NCBI RefSeq assembly: GCF_002868715.1
Contig: NZ_PKLZ01000014.1
Location: forward strand, 1 to 64,000
Source: Kineobactrum sediminis
GTDB lineage: Bacteria; Pseudomonadota; Gammaproteobacteria; Pseudomonadales; Halieaceae
DNA length: 64,000 bases
Direction of reading: 5' to 3'
Shown one piece after another: positions 16,037 through 27,943 of this stretch. A program made the position numbers and the translations under genes. Within the stretch, counting starts at the first letter, position 1. Every line of letters starts with the position of its first letter. The notes under the pieces are model-generated. The model did no database searches. It had not been told where the DNA came from and was given only the letters and a program-made list of their open reading frames with translations.

Positions 16037-16873
16037 TCAGGGCTGTGACATGGGTAGCTCCGGCACCAGGAATTGCGGGTCAATACGTTCGCTGCGCCAG
16101 CTCATTCGCCAGTCGAGATGGGGGCCGGTAGCGCGCCCGGTAGCGCCCACTTCACCGATAATGGCGCCCGCGGGCACTTCGTCACCGACCGCTACGCGCA
16201 CCTTGCTCAGGTGCAGGAACGAGGACGACAGGCGATAACCGTGATCGAGAATGATGGTGCCGCCGGAGTAAAAAAGGTCCGGCTCCGCCAGGGTCACTAT
16301 GCCCGCGGCAGGTGCGCGCACTATCGTGCCGGTGGGTACCGCAACGTCGAGCCCGTAATGGGGATTGCCCGGGGTGCCGTTATAAACACGCTGGCTGCCA
16401 TAAACCCCGGAAATCCTGCCCTGCACCGGCCAGTGAAAGCCGGCCAGGGCCTGCCCGAGCAAATCCGGTCGCTCAATACGCCGGTTTTTGGCGGCATTCA
16501 CCAGCGCCCTTTCACGGGCGATGCGGGCCAGCAGCTCCGGCGGCGGTGTTACCGTTTGCTGCGGTACGCCCTCCACCCGCTGAATATTGTACTCCCGGGA
16601 AGCAACACTCAGGGTTTGCCGGCAGGTCGCGGCACCCTCAACCTGCAATACCGCGGCCGTGTCGGCATTGCGGCCAAAGCCCGCGATAAAGGTGCCGTCC
16701 GCGAGTACGTCAAGGCTGTCGCCGTCGAGACTGACACGGCTGCCCGGAGCCACCTGGCCCCACACCAGACCACCCTGTTGCAGTTCACCCTGCAGTTTTA
16801 CACAGGCGCTGGCAGGGTTGACCGCCAGTACCAGGGCAGCAGCCGCAGCCAGCCTACGCGTTGTTACTATCAT
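16037..16873 (-). CDS. M23-family peptidase (LytM domain), secreted
   Basis: The protein has a signal peptide (MIVTTRRLAAAAALVLAVNPASA) followed by a small beta-rich region. A C-terminal LytM domain from about residue 150 has HYGLDVAVPTG (zinc His and Asp), SSSFLHLS and GPHLDWRM (second His pair), so the zinc site is complete. It should be an active peptidoglycan endopeptidase in the periplasm. The start at 16873 is chosen because GGGAG is 6 bp upstream. The ATG one codon before is also possible. The start lies inside the last codons of greB, showing coupling. Confidence 0.9.
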   Translation of the reverse strand: MIVTTRRLAAAAALVLAVNPASACVKLQGELQQGGLVWGQVAPGSRVSLDGDSLDVLADGTFIAGFGRNADTAAVLQVEGAATCRQTLSVASREYNIQRVEGVPQQTVTPPPELLARIARERALVNAAKNRRIERPDLLGQALAGFHWPVQGRISGVYGSQRVYNGTPGNPHYGLDVAVPTGTIVRAPAAGIVTLAEPDLFYSGGTIILDHGYRLSSSFLHLSKVRVAVGDEVPAGAIIGEVGATGRATGPHLDWRMSWRSERIDPQFLVPELPMSQP

Positions 16874-17357
16874 CATTTTCTCCCTGTTTCTCGTACGCAA
16901 TGGAATTAATGGTCCAGGTGACGCTGCCGGCTTCGGTCGCCACCACCGCCTCGTCATCCACTGCTTTCTTCAGCAGGGCCCTGGCCATGGGCGAATCGAT
17001 AGAGATATAGTTGTTGCGCTCAAAGATCTCGTCGTAACCGACAATGCGGAATTTGAGGACTTTTCCGGCGTCATTTTCGACCTCGACCCAGGCGCCAAAA
17101 AACACCCGGCCTTCCTGCTCCGGGCGATAATCGACGATTTTGAGGTTTTCCAGGCATTTTCGCAGGTAGCGCACCCTGCGGTCTATTTCGCGCAGGCGTT
17201 TCTTGTTGTACTGATAATCGGCGTTTTCGCTGCGGTCGCCAAGGCTGGCGGCCCAGGAGACCTTGCGGGTGACGTCGGGGCGCTCGACGCGCCACAGCTC
17301 ATCGAGTTCCCGTTTCAGCGCCTCGTAGCCTTGTCTTGTAACGAGCGGAGTTCTCAC
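16854..17357 (-). CDS. greB: Transcription elongation factor GreB
   Basis: GreB rescues backtracked RNA polymerase by stimulating transcript cleavage. The GTG at 17357 gives VRTPLVTRQGYEALKRELDELW, which lines up with the N-terminus of known GreB proteins; a longer upstream frame is not supported. The N-terminal coiled coil includes the acidic tip region (ENADYQYNKKRLREIDRRV), and the C-terminal FKBP-like domain has GRVFFGAWVEVE. The length is 167 residues, close to the norm. It appears to lead the greB-M23-Trm112-hinT-alaS-lysC row. Confidence 0.95.
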   Translation of the reverse strand: MRTPLVTRQGYEALKRELDELWRVERPDVTRKVSWAASLGDRSENADYQYNKKRLREIDRRVRYLRKCLENLKIVDYRPEQEGRVFFGAWVEVENDAGKVLKFRIVGYDEIFERNNYISIDSPMARALLKKAVDDEAVVATEAGSVTWTINSIAYEKQGENDDSNNA

Positions 17358-17412
17358 AGTAGCCCTTAATGGTGGATTGCCAATAAGGGCGTACTTTACA
17401 GCATATCGCGTA

Positions 17413-19533
17413 CTAGAAACGCCACTCGACACCAACGGATGCGGTGCGCGGCTTGTTGGGCCGGGCCCCATCGGGCTGGCGCGATACAATTTCCTGCTCA
17501 TCCAGCGCGTTTTCCACTTTCAGGTAGGCTGTTGCCGTGTCGCTGACCGCATAACGGCTGACCAGGTCCAGTACCAACAGGTCTTCGCTGCGATCGAACG
17601 GGTTACTGCTGTTATTGCAGCCTATGGACATGCACAGTTCATCCGTGTATTTCACCACCGCGTAGTTGTTCCAGCCCATGGGTGTTTCCAGGCCCACGCG
17701 CAGGCTGAATATATTCTCCGGTACCGAGGCCAGGCGATCGCCGTCAGTGAAACCCAGCGCCGGGTTATCCTTGCTGATGGTGGCATCGGTATAGGTATAC
17801 ATCAGGTCAACCGGCATCGTGAACGAACCCAGCGCCAGCTCGGTGCCGGCCTGTAATTCCAGTCCGGCAATCACCGCTTCACCGGTGACAAATGCACCGG
17901 AGGTTGCGCCATTGCTGCAGGGACTTGCGTTAGAACAATTTTCGGTCTTGTTGTCGAATTCACTGTAAAAGCCGATCGCTTCGACGAACCAGCCGCCGTT
18001 GTAACGCAGGCCCGCCTCCCAGTTGACACTGGTTTCAGGATCTTCGTTTTCCGACGCGCCGCCACCGAGAGGCGAGAAGCCGCGGTGCACACCAGCCAGC
18101 ATTTGCCAGTTGGATGTCAGCTCATAGGTAAAAGAGGCGCCAGGCAGCCATTCGCTGCTGTCGTTACCACGCACACTGGGTACGGAGGCGCTGCGATCCG
18201 CAGTACTATACTGCCGCCGTGACGATTCCACATCCTCATAGCGCAACGCCAGGTTAACGTTAAGCGCATCGTTCACCTGCCAGCTGTCAACCGCCCAGAA
18301 TGCCAGCGCATCGGCCTGCTCGAAGCGGTTGTCACCACCGGTAGGGAGGCGCTCCTCAACCCGCACCAGTTCGCCGTCAATCTGGTCATAGATCTCAGAG
18401 GGCTGGTAACGGTCCATATCATCCTGGTGGCTGCGACCGCCGATTGCGAGCTGGTGATTGCCGAGTGCGATATCCAGGTTCAGCTCAACGCCCTCGGAGG
18501 TGTATTCGCGGTTATTGTGCTTGTACTTCAAGCCGCTGACATCTTCGGTGCCATCGAGGACACCCTGCGCAAAGGCATCACCCTCATTGGCCGCTTCGAT
18601 AAAGGCACCGCCGCCACTGAGCTTGAACCAATCGCGGGCAAAACTGTTGTGATAAGCCGTTGCCGTTGCCTGTACCGCGTCGGTCAGCTGGTAGCGATAG
18701 GTCAGGCTGTAGGCCTGGTGATCGTTATTCATCTGGTCAATGCGGGAAAGGCCATAGCGGCGATTTGGATCCCGGGCAAAATCCGCATCGGTAAGCCCGA
18801 GGTAGGTCTCGTCGGAGGTTTCCTCCGAGTACTGGGCCTTCAGCAACAGGCTCTGGCGCTGTGTTTCCCAGCCCAGCTTGACCACATAATCTTCAATATC
18901 AAATCCGGAGTCCCGGCTGCTGCGATCAATGTCCTTGAAGCCGTCGCTGTTGCGCTGCGCGGTCTCTACCAGAAACCCGAAATCGCCACTGCGGGCGCCA
19001 TAGCTGGCCAACAGGTCAGTCTCGCCATTTTCCCCGGCACGCAGGTTCACTTTGCCGGCCTGTTCTTCGGGTATGGGGGTGGACACCAGGTTCACCACAC
19101 CACCGGTGGTTTGCGGGCCATAGCGCAACAATGGTGCACCCTTGAGCACTTCCACTGATGACATGCGTGAGGCCGTGGGAAAATAATAGGCCGCCGGATT
19201 CGAATAGGGCGCAGGCGCCATCATGATGCCGTCTTCCAGCAAAGTGATCTTGGAGGCGCGCTCCGACGTGGCGCCACGAATACCAATGTTGGGCCGCAGA
19301 CCGTATCCATCCTCTTCCTGGATGTACACGCCGGGCACTGTTTTCAGCAGCTGGTTGATGTCGTTCGCAGCTTCAATACGAATCTGCTCATCGTCGATCA
19401 GCGCACCGGAACCGGGAAGCGTCCTGGCCGCCTCGCGACTGCCAAGAATGGTCACTTCCTCAAGCATCTGGGCGCTGGTGTTAAAACTGTGAATGGCCGC
19501 GGTGACCGCGACTGCCATGACTACGCGTTGCAT
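17413..19533 (-). CDS. TonB-dependent receptor, FecA-like
   Basis: The 706-residue outer-membrane receptor has a signal peptide, then a TonB-box-like stretch (LEEVTILGS). The plug domain contains VPGVYIQEEDGYGLRPNIGIRG and a beta-barrel follows, ending in the aromatic signature GVEWRF. The plug motif RPNIGIRGATSERASKITLLEDG is shared with ferric-dicitrate and related siderophore receptors. A strong Fur box sits about 50 bp upstream, so an iron-related substrate is likely. No FecIR regulators or ABC importer are adjacent. Confidence 0.92.
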   Translation of the reverse strand: MQRVVMAVAVTAAIHSFNTSAQMLEEVTILGSREAARTLPGSGALIDDEQIRIEAANDINQLLKTVPGVYIQEEDGYGLRPNIGIRGATSERASKITLLEDGIMMAPAPYSNPAAYYFPTASRMSSVEVLKGAPLLRYGPQTTGGVVNLVSTPIPEEQAGKVNLRAGENGETDLLASYGARSGDFGFLVETAQRNSDGFKDIDRSSRDSGFDIEDYVVKLGWETQRQSLLLKAQYSEETSDETYLGLTDADFARDPNRRYGLSRIDQMNNDHQAYSLTYRYQLTDAVQATATAYHNSFARDWFKLSGGGAFIEAANEGDAFAQGVLDGTEDVSGLKYKHNNREYTSEGVELNLDIALGNHQLAIGGRSHQDDMDRYQPSEIYDQIDGELVRVEERLPTGGDNRFEQADALAFWAVDSWQVNDALNVNLALRYEDVESSRRQYSTADRSASVPSVRGNDSSEWLPGASFTYELTSNWQMLAGVHRGFSPLGGGASENEDPETSVNWEAGLRYNGGWFVEAIGFYSEFDNKTENCSNASPCSNGATSGAFVTGEAVIAGLELQAGTELALGSFTMPVDLMYTYTDATISKDNPALGFTDGDRLASVPENIFSLRVGLETPMGWNNYAVVKYTDELCMSIGCNNSSNPFDRSEDLLVLDLVSRYAVSDTATAYLKVENALDEQEIVSRQPDGARPNKPRTASVGVEWRF

Positions 19534-19579
19534 ATGTTTCCCCTTTGAACATACTGTATGTTGCCGATAAGGGGATAAT

Positions 19580-19599
19580 AGTAAGAATCATTCTCATTA
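19580..19599 (-). promoter_or_regulatory. Fur box upstream of the FecA-like receptor
   Basis: On the minus strand the sequence reads AATGAGAATGATTCTTACT, a close match to the Fur consensus GATAATGATAATCATTATC with a near-perfect 7-1-7 palindrome. It lies 47-66 bp before the receptor start, where it would overlap the promoter and give iron repression. Confidence 0.8.
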
Positions 19600-19636
19600 G
19601 CAACACCAGGTGAGAATTATTTGTATTAACCTGTTC

Positions 19637-21808
19637 TCAACCGCCTGGCACATAACCATTGGTTGTGCACGGCAGGTCCGGCGGACAGGTATCGACAAAT
19701 TTACCGACGCCATCGGGACGCAGGAACCCCGATTTCTGCAGCTGGGCGGCGGGCTCCCTGCGTGGCAGGCTGTGGGGGTCTTCACCAAAATCCGGCTCAA
19801 AGGGCGGGGTATTGGTGACCGGCGGCGGCGCAGTGCCACCGTCGATGGCACCGCCACCCAGGGGGCCATCATCCCAGATCGTGATTACCGATCCGGTAAA
19901 GTCGCCTGTCGGTACCGGTTCCAGAGCCACATAAGGATTACTGTCCGGGTGGCGCCCGGTTTCGGTGGCGGGAATACGCAATTTGGCGCCAATGGTACGC
20001 GCCATGAATTCCGCGGACCACATGCTCACCTGGTGGTCACCAAAAGCCACCTGCAACAACACGGCATGGCTGGGTGTATTGGGCAGCACCTCGCGCTCAA
20101 TGTGATGCACATAGCCGCTGGATTCAGCCCGGTCCCATAACATCTGCGCCATCGACAACAGGAAACTCTGGTCCTTGATACTCGGGTAACCACCGCCGGT
20201 ATCCCCCGTACCGCTGCCGCTAAAAAACGGCTTGAACGCTTCGAAATCAACACTGCGTCGCAGCAGAAAGCTGTAAGACATACCCGGGACACCCAATACG
20301 CCCCGGGTAACATCCTGGATAACACCCATCAGTGCACCGCCCAGGATACCACCCTGGCTGTTGCCATCGTAGAACACCGTGCTGTTGTCAAAAACGGGCA
20401 TATCCTGTGCCCTGAAGGCGGGATCCGCCACAAAACCGGCGTCGTGCTTCAGCAAGCGGGCCAGGAACATGAAGTTCAGCAGCCCCTGTTGCTGACGATC
20501 AAAAAACGCGTTGATAAGACTGAAGTCCTGCAGCACATTGATCGCAAAACCGGCATCCTCGCCGGCAAAGCCGCTCCAGTCGGTAGCGCAGAACATCATC
20601 TGGTGGTCATCGGCCATGATATCCACGTTCTGCCGCGTGCCACCGCGAACTTCCCGAGCGCTGCCCAGCAGACCGTGACCATAGAGCGAGGGCCGTGCAA
20701 CCGCTTTCGGCGCGGCGCTAAAATCCTCGGCAACCGAGCGCGGAATACGACAGATAAAGTTGGCAACAAACGTACTGGTGCCGTTCAGCCGGTCCGGCAG
20801 ACCATCGTTGGGCTCGTCATAGTGGAATGCCGAGCCCGGCGCGCCATCGGCGGTATCCAGAAATCCAGGTACCAGGTAGGTGCCGGCGACCTCGCGCGCA
20901 ATTTGCGCATCCTCACCCGCCTGGCAGGCCCCCTCAACACACGGCGCGAAGTCGGTAATGCTCTGGATCAGGTAAGAGGGTGCAGCGCCCCCAAGATCGG
21001 CAAAGGCCTCATCGCGGATATGCAGGATGCGCTCGGTAATATTACGGGTACTGGCGATGGTAAAGTCCCAGGCCAGATACAACTCATCACGCGCAATGCC
21101 CGCATCTTCCAGTTCCGTAAACAGGGCTTCCATGACAGGGCGACGCCCTTCAATGACGTCGTTGTCGGTAATGGTCGCATCGCGCAGGGCACGGAATACT
21201 TCCGGCGCGGGCAACGTCTCACCGGCGCTGTCGCGCAGATTACGCAGGGCAACGATATAGCGCTCGCCACGCTCGAACTGGACCATCGGTCGGATAATAA
21301 ACGTCTGCTCCGCCGGGTCGTCGGTATTGGCGTCGAGCTCGGCGAATACCAGGTGCTGCTCACCGGTACTGGCACGAATCACCACCACCGGTGAATCGCC
21401 CTCCAGGGACGCCTCCAGGTCAGTAATTAACGGCGCGCCCGTTTGCTCCAAATCGACACCGGGAATTTGTGTCAGGATCATCTGCGACGGCGAAAAACCA
21501 TCATTGCGATTCCATTCTGCCGGGTCTACCCGCACCCCCTGTTTGTTTGCCGGCAGGGATTCCCGGACAAGATTCACGCGCAGGCCGGTATCCGTGTTGT
21601 CATCGGCCACGGTAAAAGCATCGCTGGGCCAGGGAAACATACAATTTACGGCATCCAGAATCTCGCAACGATCTGCATCCGGCGTAACGATACTGATGGG
21701 TGGCGGTGGTGGCTCTGGCGGGACTGGTGGCGGCGTGTCAGTGCTGTCTGAACAGGCCGCCAGCACCAGGGCCAGCGACACAACGGAAAGCGCGCGATAA
21801 AAATCCAT
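19637..21808 (-). CDS. Large lipoprotein with alpha/beta-hydrolase signature
   Basis: The 723-residue protein has a lipoprotein signal with Cys 19 (VLAACS), then a Pro-rich linker (PPPVPPEPPPPP). Its N-terminal half resembles the N-terminal domain of bacterial virulence-factor lipases (CEILDAVNCMFPWPSDAF, then NRNDGFSPSQMILT). The second half has YGHGLLGS and a nucleophile elbow G-N-S-Q-G at about residue 483, followed by GGILGGALMGV. It is probably an exported lipase or esterase, but no substrate can be named. Its role next to the iron receptor is unclear. Confidence 0.7.
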   Translation of the reverse strand: MDFYRALSVVSLALVLAACSDSTDTPPPVPPEPPPPPISIVTPDADRCEILDAVNCMFPWPSDAFTVADDNTDTGLRVNLVRESLPANKQGVRVDPAEWNRNDGFSPSQMILTQIPGVDLEQTGAPLITDLEASLEGDSPVVVIRASTGEQHLVFAELDANTDDPAEQTFIIRPMVQFERGERYIVALRNLRDSAGETLPAPEVFRALRDATITDNDVIEGRRPVMEALFTELEDAGIARDELYLAWDFTIASTRNITERILHIRDEAFADLGGAAPSYLIQSITDFAPCVEGACQAGEDAQIAREVAGTYLVPGFLDTADGAPGSAFHYDEPNDGLPDRLNGTSTFVANFICRIPRSVAEDFSAAPKAVARPSLYGHGLLGSAREVRGGTRQNVDIMADDHQMMFCATDWSGFAGEDAGFAINVLQDFSLINAFFDRQQQGLLNFMFLARLLKHDAGFVADPAFRAQDMPVFDNSTVFYDGNSQGGILGGALMGVIQDVTRGVLGVPGMSYSFLLRRSVDFEAFKPFFSGSGTGDTGGGYPSIKDQSFLLSMAQMLWDRAESSGYVHHIEREVLPNTPSHAVLLQVAFGDHQVSMWSAEFMARTIGAKLRIPATETGRHPDSNPYVALEPVPTGDFTGSVITIWDDGPLGGGAIDGGTAPPPVTNTPPFEPDFGEDPHSLPRREPAAQLQKSGFLRPDGVGKFVDTCPPDLPCTTNGYVPGG

Positions 21809-21872
21809 AACCTGCTCCTTTATTTTTATACAAGTGTAGCTGGATATTCTCTGGCCGCTTTCCGGATCACAG

Positions 21873-23090
21873 CTAGTCCAGTGCTGCGTAGATCATCGAC
21901 TCCAGCTGGCCACGAAAGTTGAAGGTGCTGGAAGGCATCAGCTGGGTCATGAAAATAACTACCAGCTCCTCGGCGGGATCAACCCAGAACAGGGTGCTGG
22001 CCAGACCACCCCAGAAAAACGTGCCATGGGAGGCCATGTTGCCGTTCGCCACCGGATCCACCTTGTTGGCAAAGCCCAGGCCAAAACCTACCCCCTCGTA
22101 ATCGGTTTCGCTGAAACTGCCCATGGCGATGGCGGCAAGATCAACATTGCCCGGCAAGTGGTTTTGGGTCATGTATTCCAGGGTGCGCGAACCGATGACC
22201 CGTTGGCCGTCGAGGGTACCGCCCTGCAGGAGCATCTGGCAGAACCGGTAATAATCGCCCACGGTCGACAGCAGGCCACCGCCGCCGGAGTAGAATTCGC
22301 GATCGCGAAACATACTGCTCTGGCCGTCGTCATTGCAAATCAGTTGCTTGGCCGCATTGCGCTCGTAACAGGAGGCCAGGCGATCAACCTTGTCCGGGAC
22401 GATATTGAAGGCGGTATCGACCATACCCAGTGGCTCAAATATCGTCTCGCGCAGGTAGTCCGGCAATGACTGGCCACTGATCACTTCAATCAGGTAGCCC
22501 AGTACGTCCGTGGCTACAGAGTAATTCCAGCACTCTCCCGGAGAAAATTCCAGCGGTAGTTCCGCCAGCTGGTCAATCATGTGCCTGAGGGTATAACCCG
22601 GCTGTGGATTGGCCACCTGGAGTTTGCGGTAGGCGTAATCAATATTGGTCTCCCGCAGAAAGTCATAGGTCAGCCCAGAGGTATGGCGCAGCAGGTCACG
22701 GATGGTCATCGGCCGCGCGCAGGGCACGGTTTCGAACAGCGGAAACGCGCCGGCCTTGCGCACACCAAGATTGCGCCACGAGGGAATAAAGCGGTGTACC
22801 GGATCTTCCAGGGAGAACAGGCCGCGTTCATACAGGGTCATCAATGCTACGGATGTCACCGGCTTGCTCATGGAGTAAATACGGAAAATGGTATCGGCTG
22901 CCATGGCCGTGCCACGCTCCAGGTCGCGCTGACCGGCCACATCAAGCCAGCAGGCCTGACCGTGTCGGGCCACCAATGTGACGCTGCCCGGGATCTTGTC
23001 CGCGTCAATGTAATTGCGGCGCAGATGCTCGCCGACCCTTGCCAGTTGGCCACTATCCAGTCCCAGAGCTTCCGGTGTTACCAGTTCCAT
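21873..23090 (-). CDS. Serine hydrolase, class C beta-lactamase/family VIII esterase type
   Basis: The 405-residue cytoplasmic protein has no signal peptide. The SxxK motif is S73-M-S-K76 in FRIYSMSKPVTS, the YxN-like site is Y190-S-V in CWNYSVATDVLG, and the third motif lies near HGTFFWGGLAST. These are the motifs of esterases of the EstB kind, which cleave small esters and rarely beta-lactams. It is monocistronic and divergent from gcvP. Confidence 0.88.
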   Translation of the reverse strand: MELVTPEALGLDSGQLARVGEHLRRNYIDADKIPGSVTLVARHGQACWLDVAGQRDLERGTAMAADTIFRIYSMSKPVTSVALMTLYERGLFSLEDPVHRFIPSWRNLGVRKAGAFPLFETVPCARPMTIRDLLRHTSGLTYDFLRETNIDYAYRKLQVANPQPGYTLRHMIDQLAELPLEFSPGECWNYSVATDVLGYLIEVISGQSLPDYLRETIFEPLGMVDTAFNIVPDKVDRLASCYERNAAKQLICNDDGQSSMFRDREFYSGGGGLLSTVGDYYRFCQMLLQGGTLDGQRVIGSRTLEYMTQNHLPGNVDLAAIAMGSFSETDYEGVGFGLGFANKVDPVANGNMASHGTFFWGGLASTLFWVDPAEELVVIFMTQLMPSSTFNFRGQLESMIYAALD

Positions 23091-23245
23091 AGTCCCTCCT
23101 TATACCTGCCATTAATTGAAAACGCCCCAGTGTGCCACCTTGGTCATTAGCGGTACAGCGCATTGCCCGCTACGGGCGCTGCTGCTAACATCGCGCCTGC
23201 TGCAACACCCCTCGAATCACCTTCAGGCAATGCCCCGGAGCATCC

Positions 23246-26146
<2,901 letters not shown>

Positions 26147-26277
26147 ACGACCAAACTAGTTGGTAACAAAACGCCCGCAGGCCAGCTGCCAAAGTGGGTT
26201 TGACGTCAGTCATTGGAGGTAAACCTAGCTCACGTGCGCAACGGGCGGTCGCTGCGGCGAATATGACGGCCCGCTTG

Positions 26278-26481
26278 GTGCCAGGAGCGGACGTTACGCT
26301 GCTGTTTGAAACTTGATTTGTAGTCCCAGCGCCTTGGCAATTTTAGCCACAGTAGCAAATGTGGGGTTGCCTTCCTCAGAAAGTGCCTTATACAGCCCTT
26401 CTCTGGAAATACCCGCTTCTCTGGCAAGCTGACTCATATTCTTGGCACGGGCGATAACCGCGAGTGCATGAACAATATAGG
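26278..26481 (+). repeat. 204-bp direct repeat, copy 1 (3' part of antitoxin gene)
   Basis: It aligns without gaps to 27737-27940 with about seven mismatches (roughly 96-97% identity). It starts GTGCCAGGAGCGGAC, 16 bp beyond the antitoxin stop, and ends inside the antitoxin gene. The two copies bracket the toxin and integrase genes. Confidence 0.95.
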
Positions 26482-26587
26482 CAGGATCATCACCCCCCTC
26501 TTCGAGGACAGCTTCCAGGTATGCCTGAATATCTTCTTCAGTGTGCAAATATTCAGCTGAATCCCAACGACTTATCTTTACGGACAT
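26294..26587 (-). CDS. Antitoxin of HigBA-like module (HI1420 type)
   Basis: The 97-residue protein belongs to the addiction-module antidote family typified by HI1420. The N-terminus (WDSAEYLHTEEDIQAYLEAVLEE) is conserved, and a helix-turn-helix follows (MSQLAREAGISREGLYKALS, residues 51-70). It should bind and neutralise the toxin and repress the shared promoter. The order is toxin first, antitoxin second with a 2-bp gap, as in HigBA systems. A truncated copy of its last 62 codons lies 1.46 kb away. Confidence 0.93.
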   Translation of the reverse strand: MSVKISRWDSAEYLHTEEDIQAYLEAVLEEGGDDPAYIVHALAVIARAKNMSQLAREAGISREGLYKALSEEGNPTFATVAKIAKALGLQIKFQTAA

Positions 26588-26589
26588 TT

Positions 26590-26886
26590 CTAGACCTCCA
26601 ATTGCTGGGCCAACTCTTTAGCCTTCGCAATATCTTTACTTTGGGAGCTCTTATCACCCCCGGATAAAAGTATGACGACAACTGAAGAGCGCCTGGTGAA
26701 GTAGATTCTATATCCCGGCCCGTAGAAAACGCGTAATTCACTAACTCCATCGCCAACCGACTCTACATCGCCAAAATGACCCTGCTCCAGTCGATCGATT
26801 CGGGCCAGGATTCGGGATTTCGCCTGGCGGTCCCGAAGCTTCTTGAACCAGCGGGCGAACTCATCAGTCTTGTAGACTTCATACAT
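26590..26886 (-). CDS. RelE/HigB-like toxin (HI1419 type)
   Basis: The 98-residue toxin of the RelE/ParE superfamily, HI1419-type (phage Gp49-like), begins YEVYKTDEFARWFKKLRDRQAK. It contains VGDGVSELRVFYGPGYRIYFTRR and ends with LLSGGDKSSQSKDIAKAKELA, all family landmarks. Such toxins generally cleave mRNA at the ribosome. The gene appears intact and is the promoter-proximal member of the pair. Confidence 0.93.
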   Translation of the reverse strand: MYEVYKTDEFARWFKKLRDRQAKSRILARIDRLEQGHFGDVESVGDGVSELRVFYGPGYRIYFTRRSSVVVILLSGGDKSSQSKDIAKAKELAQQLEV

Positions 26887-26892
26887 ATGCCC

Positions 26893-26929
26893 ACTCTAGT
26901 TCACAGCTCTAGAGTTGTCAACTATAGTT
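26893..26929 (-). promoter_or_regulatory. Probable promoter/operator of the toxin-antitoxin operon
   Basis: On the minus strand TTGACA (26921-26916) and TAGAGT (26898-26893) are separated by 17 bp. The palindrome AACTATAGTT (26920-26929) overlaps the -35 box. The -10 ends only 6 bp before the toxin ATG, so the transcript may be leaderless or nearly so. An antitoxin operator over the -35 would suit autoregulation. Confidence 0.6.
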
Positions 26930-27043
26930 AACACTTCCCCGATCAAGGGCCAGACAGCCGCCTCGATCAGCGGCCGGCACAGAAGGCGACCAATGATGAA
27001 ACAATAACCATACTTATAGCCCACCCCTGTGGAGGGTAATAAG

Positions 27044-27670
27044 ATGAAAAATGTCAGTGAATGCGTACACCAAAAAAGCACCTGGAACAAAGGCAGAGTG
27101 GCCGGCCAAAAGCCACCACTTAAACTCAGAGAAATCTGGGCACTTCGCGTCAGGCTCGAAATCGCCAACCACCATCGCGACCTCGCCTTGCTCAACTTGG
27201 CCATCGATAGCAAGCTCAGAAGTTGCGACCTCGTGAAGCTGAAGGTAAGAGACGTCGCGCAAGGTGCCAACATCCTGAAACGAGCGATGGTAATTCAACA
27301 GAAAACGTTACAACCGGTAAAGTTCGAAATCACTCAGCAGACGCGGGAATCATTAACAACCTGGATCGAATCGAGAAAGCTGACTTCCGAAGACTATCTG
27401 TTTCCAAGTCGTATCCACCACTGCCCGCATCTCAGTACCAGGCAGTATGCGCGGATCGTAAAGTCTTGGGTTGCGCAAATTGGCTTGCAACCTGAGGATT
27501 ACGGCACCCACTCATTGCGTAGAACCAAAGCAACCCTGATTTATAAGCGGACCAAAAACCTGAGAGCAATTCAATTGCTGCTCGGCCATACGAAGCTTGA
27601 AAGCACAGTGAGATACCTTGGTATCGAAGTAGACGACGCACTGGAGCTGGCAGAACAGACCGAAATATAG
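27044..27670 (+). CDS. Catalytic-domain-only tyrosine recombinase
   Basis: The 208-residue integrase has a full catalytic set: R59 (SKLRSCDL), K87 (QQKTLQP), H156 and R159 (HSLRR), H182 (LGHTKLEST) and nucleophile Y191. It lacks the separate N-terminal core-binding domain of phage integrases. It belongs to a widely spread, highly conserved family of ~200-residue recombinases, similar in size to FimB/FimE. The ATG at 27044 is chosen because GGAGG lies 8 bp upstream; an in-frame GTG at 27029 is less likely. It is divergent from the toxin-antitoxin operon and bracketed by direct repeats. Confidence 0.93.
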   Translation: MKNVSECVHQKSTWNKGRVAGQKPPLKLREIWALRVRLEIANHHRDLALLNLAIDSKLRSCDLVKLKVRDVAQGANILKRAMVIQQKTLQPVKFEITQQTRESLTTWIESRKLTSEDYLFPSRIHHCPHLSTRQYARIVKSWVAQIGLQPEDYGTHSLRRTKATLIYKRTKNLRAIQLLLGHTKLESTVRYLGIEVDDALELAEQTEI

Positions 27671-27694
27671 CTGTGGGCAATCATTTCTCAGATT

Positions 27695-27715
27695 GGCGGC
27701 TTTCTCAAAGCCGCC
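27695..27715 (+). terminator. Hairpin downstream of the recombinase gene
   Basis: A perfect 9-bp stem GGCGGCTTT / AAAGCCGCC with a 3-base loop lies 25 bp after the stop codon, followed by ACCTTTCC. The U-run is weak, but position and stem strength favour a terminator. Confidence 0.65.
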
Positions 27716-27736
27716 ACCTTTCCGGTTGGGTGATTA

Positions 27737-27940
27737 GTGCCAGGAGCGGACATTACGCTGCTGTTTGAAACTTGATTTGTAGTCCCAGCGCCTTCGCAAT
27801 TTTAGCCACAGTAGCAAATGTGGGGTTGCCTTCCTCAGAAAGTACCTTATACAGTCCTTCTCTGGAAATACCAGCTTCTCTGGCAAGCTGACTCATATTC
27901 TTGGCACGGGCGATAACCCCGAGAGCATGAACAATATAGG
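27737..27940 (+). repeat. 204-bp direct repeat, copy 2
   Basis: This is the second copy of the antitoxin 3' region (copy 1 at 26278-26481), in the same orientation. Its right end lies 3 bp from the 39-bp repeat at 27944. Confidence 0.95.
27753..27940 (-). pseudogene. Truncated antitoxin gene copy
   Basis: It encodes residues 36-97 of the HI1420-type antitoxin in an undisturbed frame, but has lost the first 35 codons, the start and the toxin gene. The helix-turn-helix is still encoded. The upstream part is replaced by the 39-bp repeat. Without a start it should be silent. Confidence 0.88.
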
Positions 27941-27943
27941 AAG

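Noticed and set aside
23091..23245. Glycine riboswitch in front of gcvP
   Set aside because: The 155 bp are shared by two divergent promoters and show no tandem aptamer-like conserved cores.
26147..26277. Integron attC-like site next to the toxin-antitoxin module
   Set aside because: The expected GTTRRRY/RYYYAAC core pairs with matched inverted arms could not be found.
27029..27043. GTG start of the recombinase, five codons upstream
   Set aside because: The Shine-Dalgarno GGAGG overlaps this start and suits the ATG at 27044.
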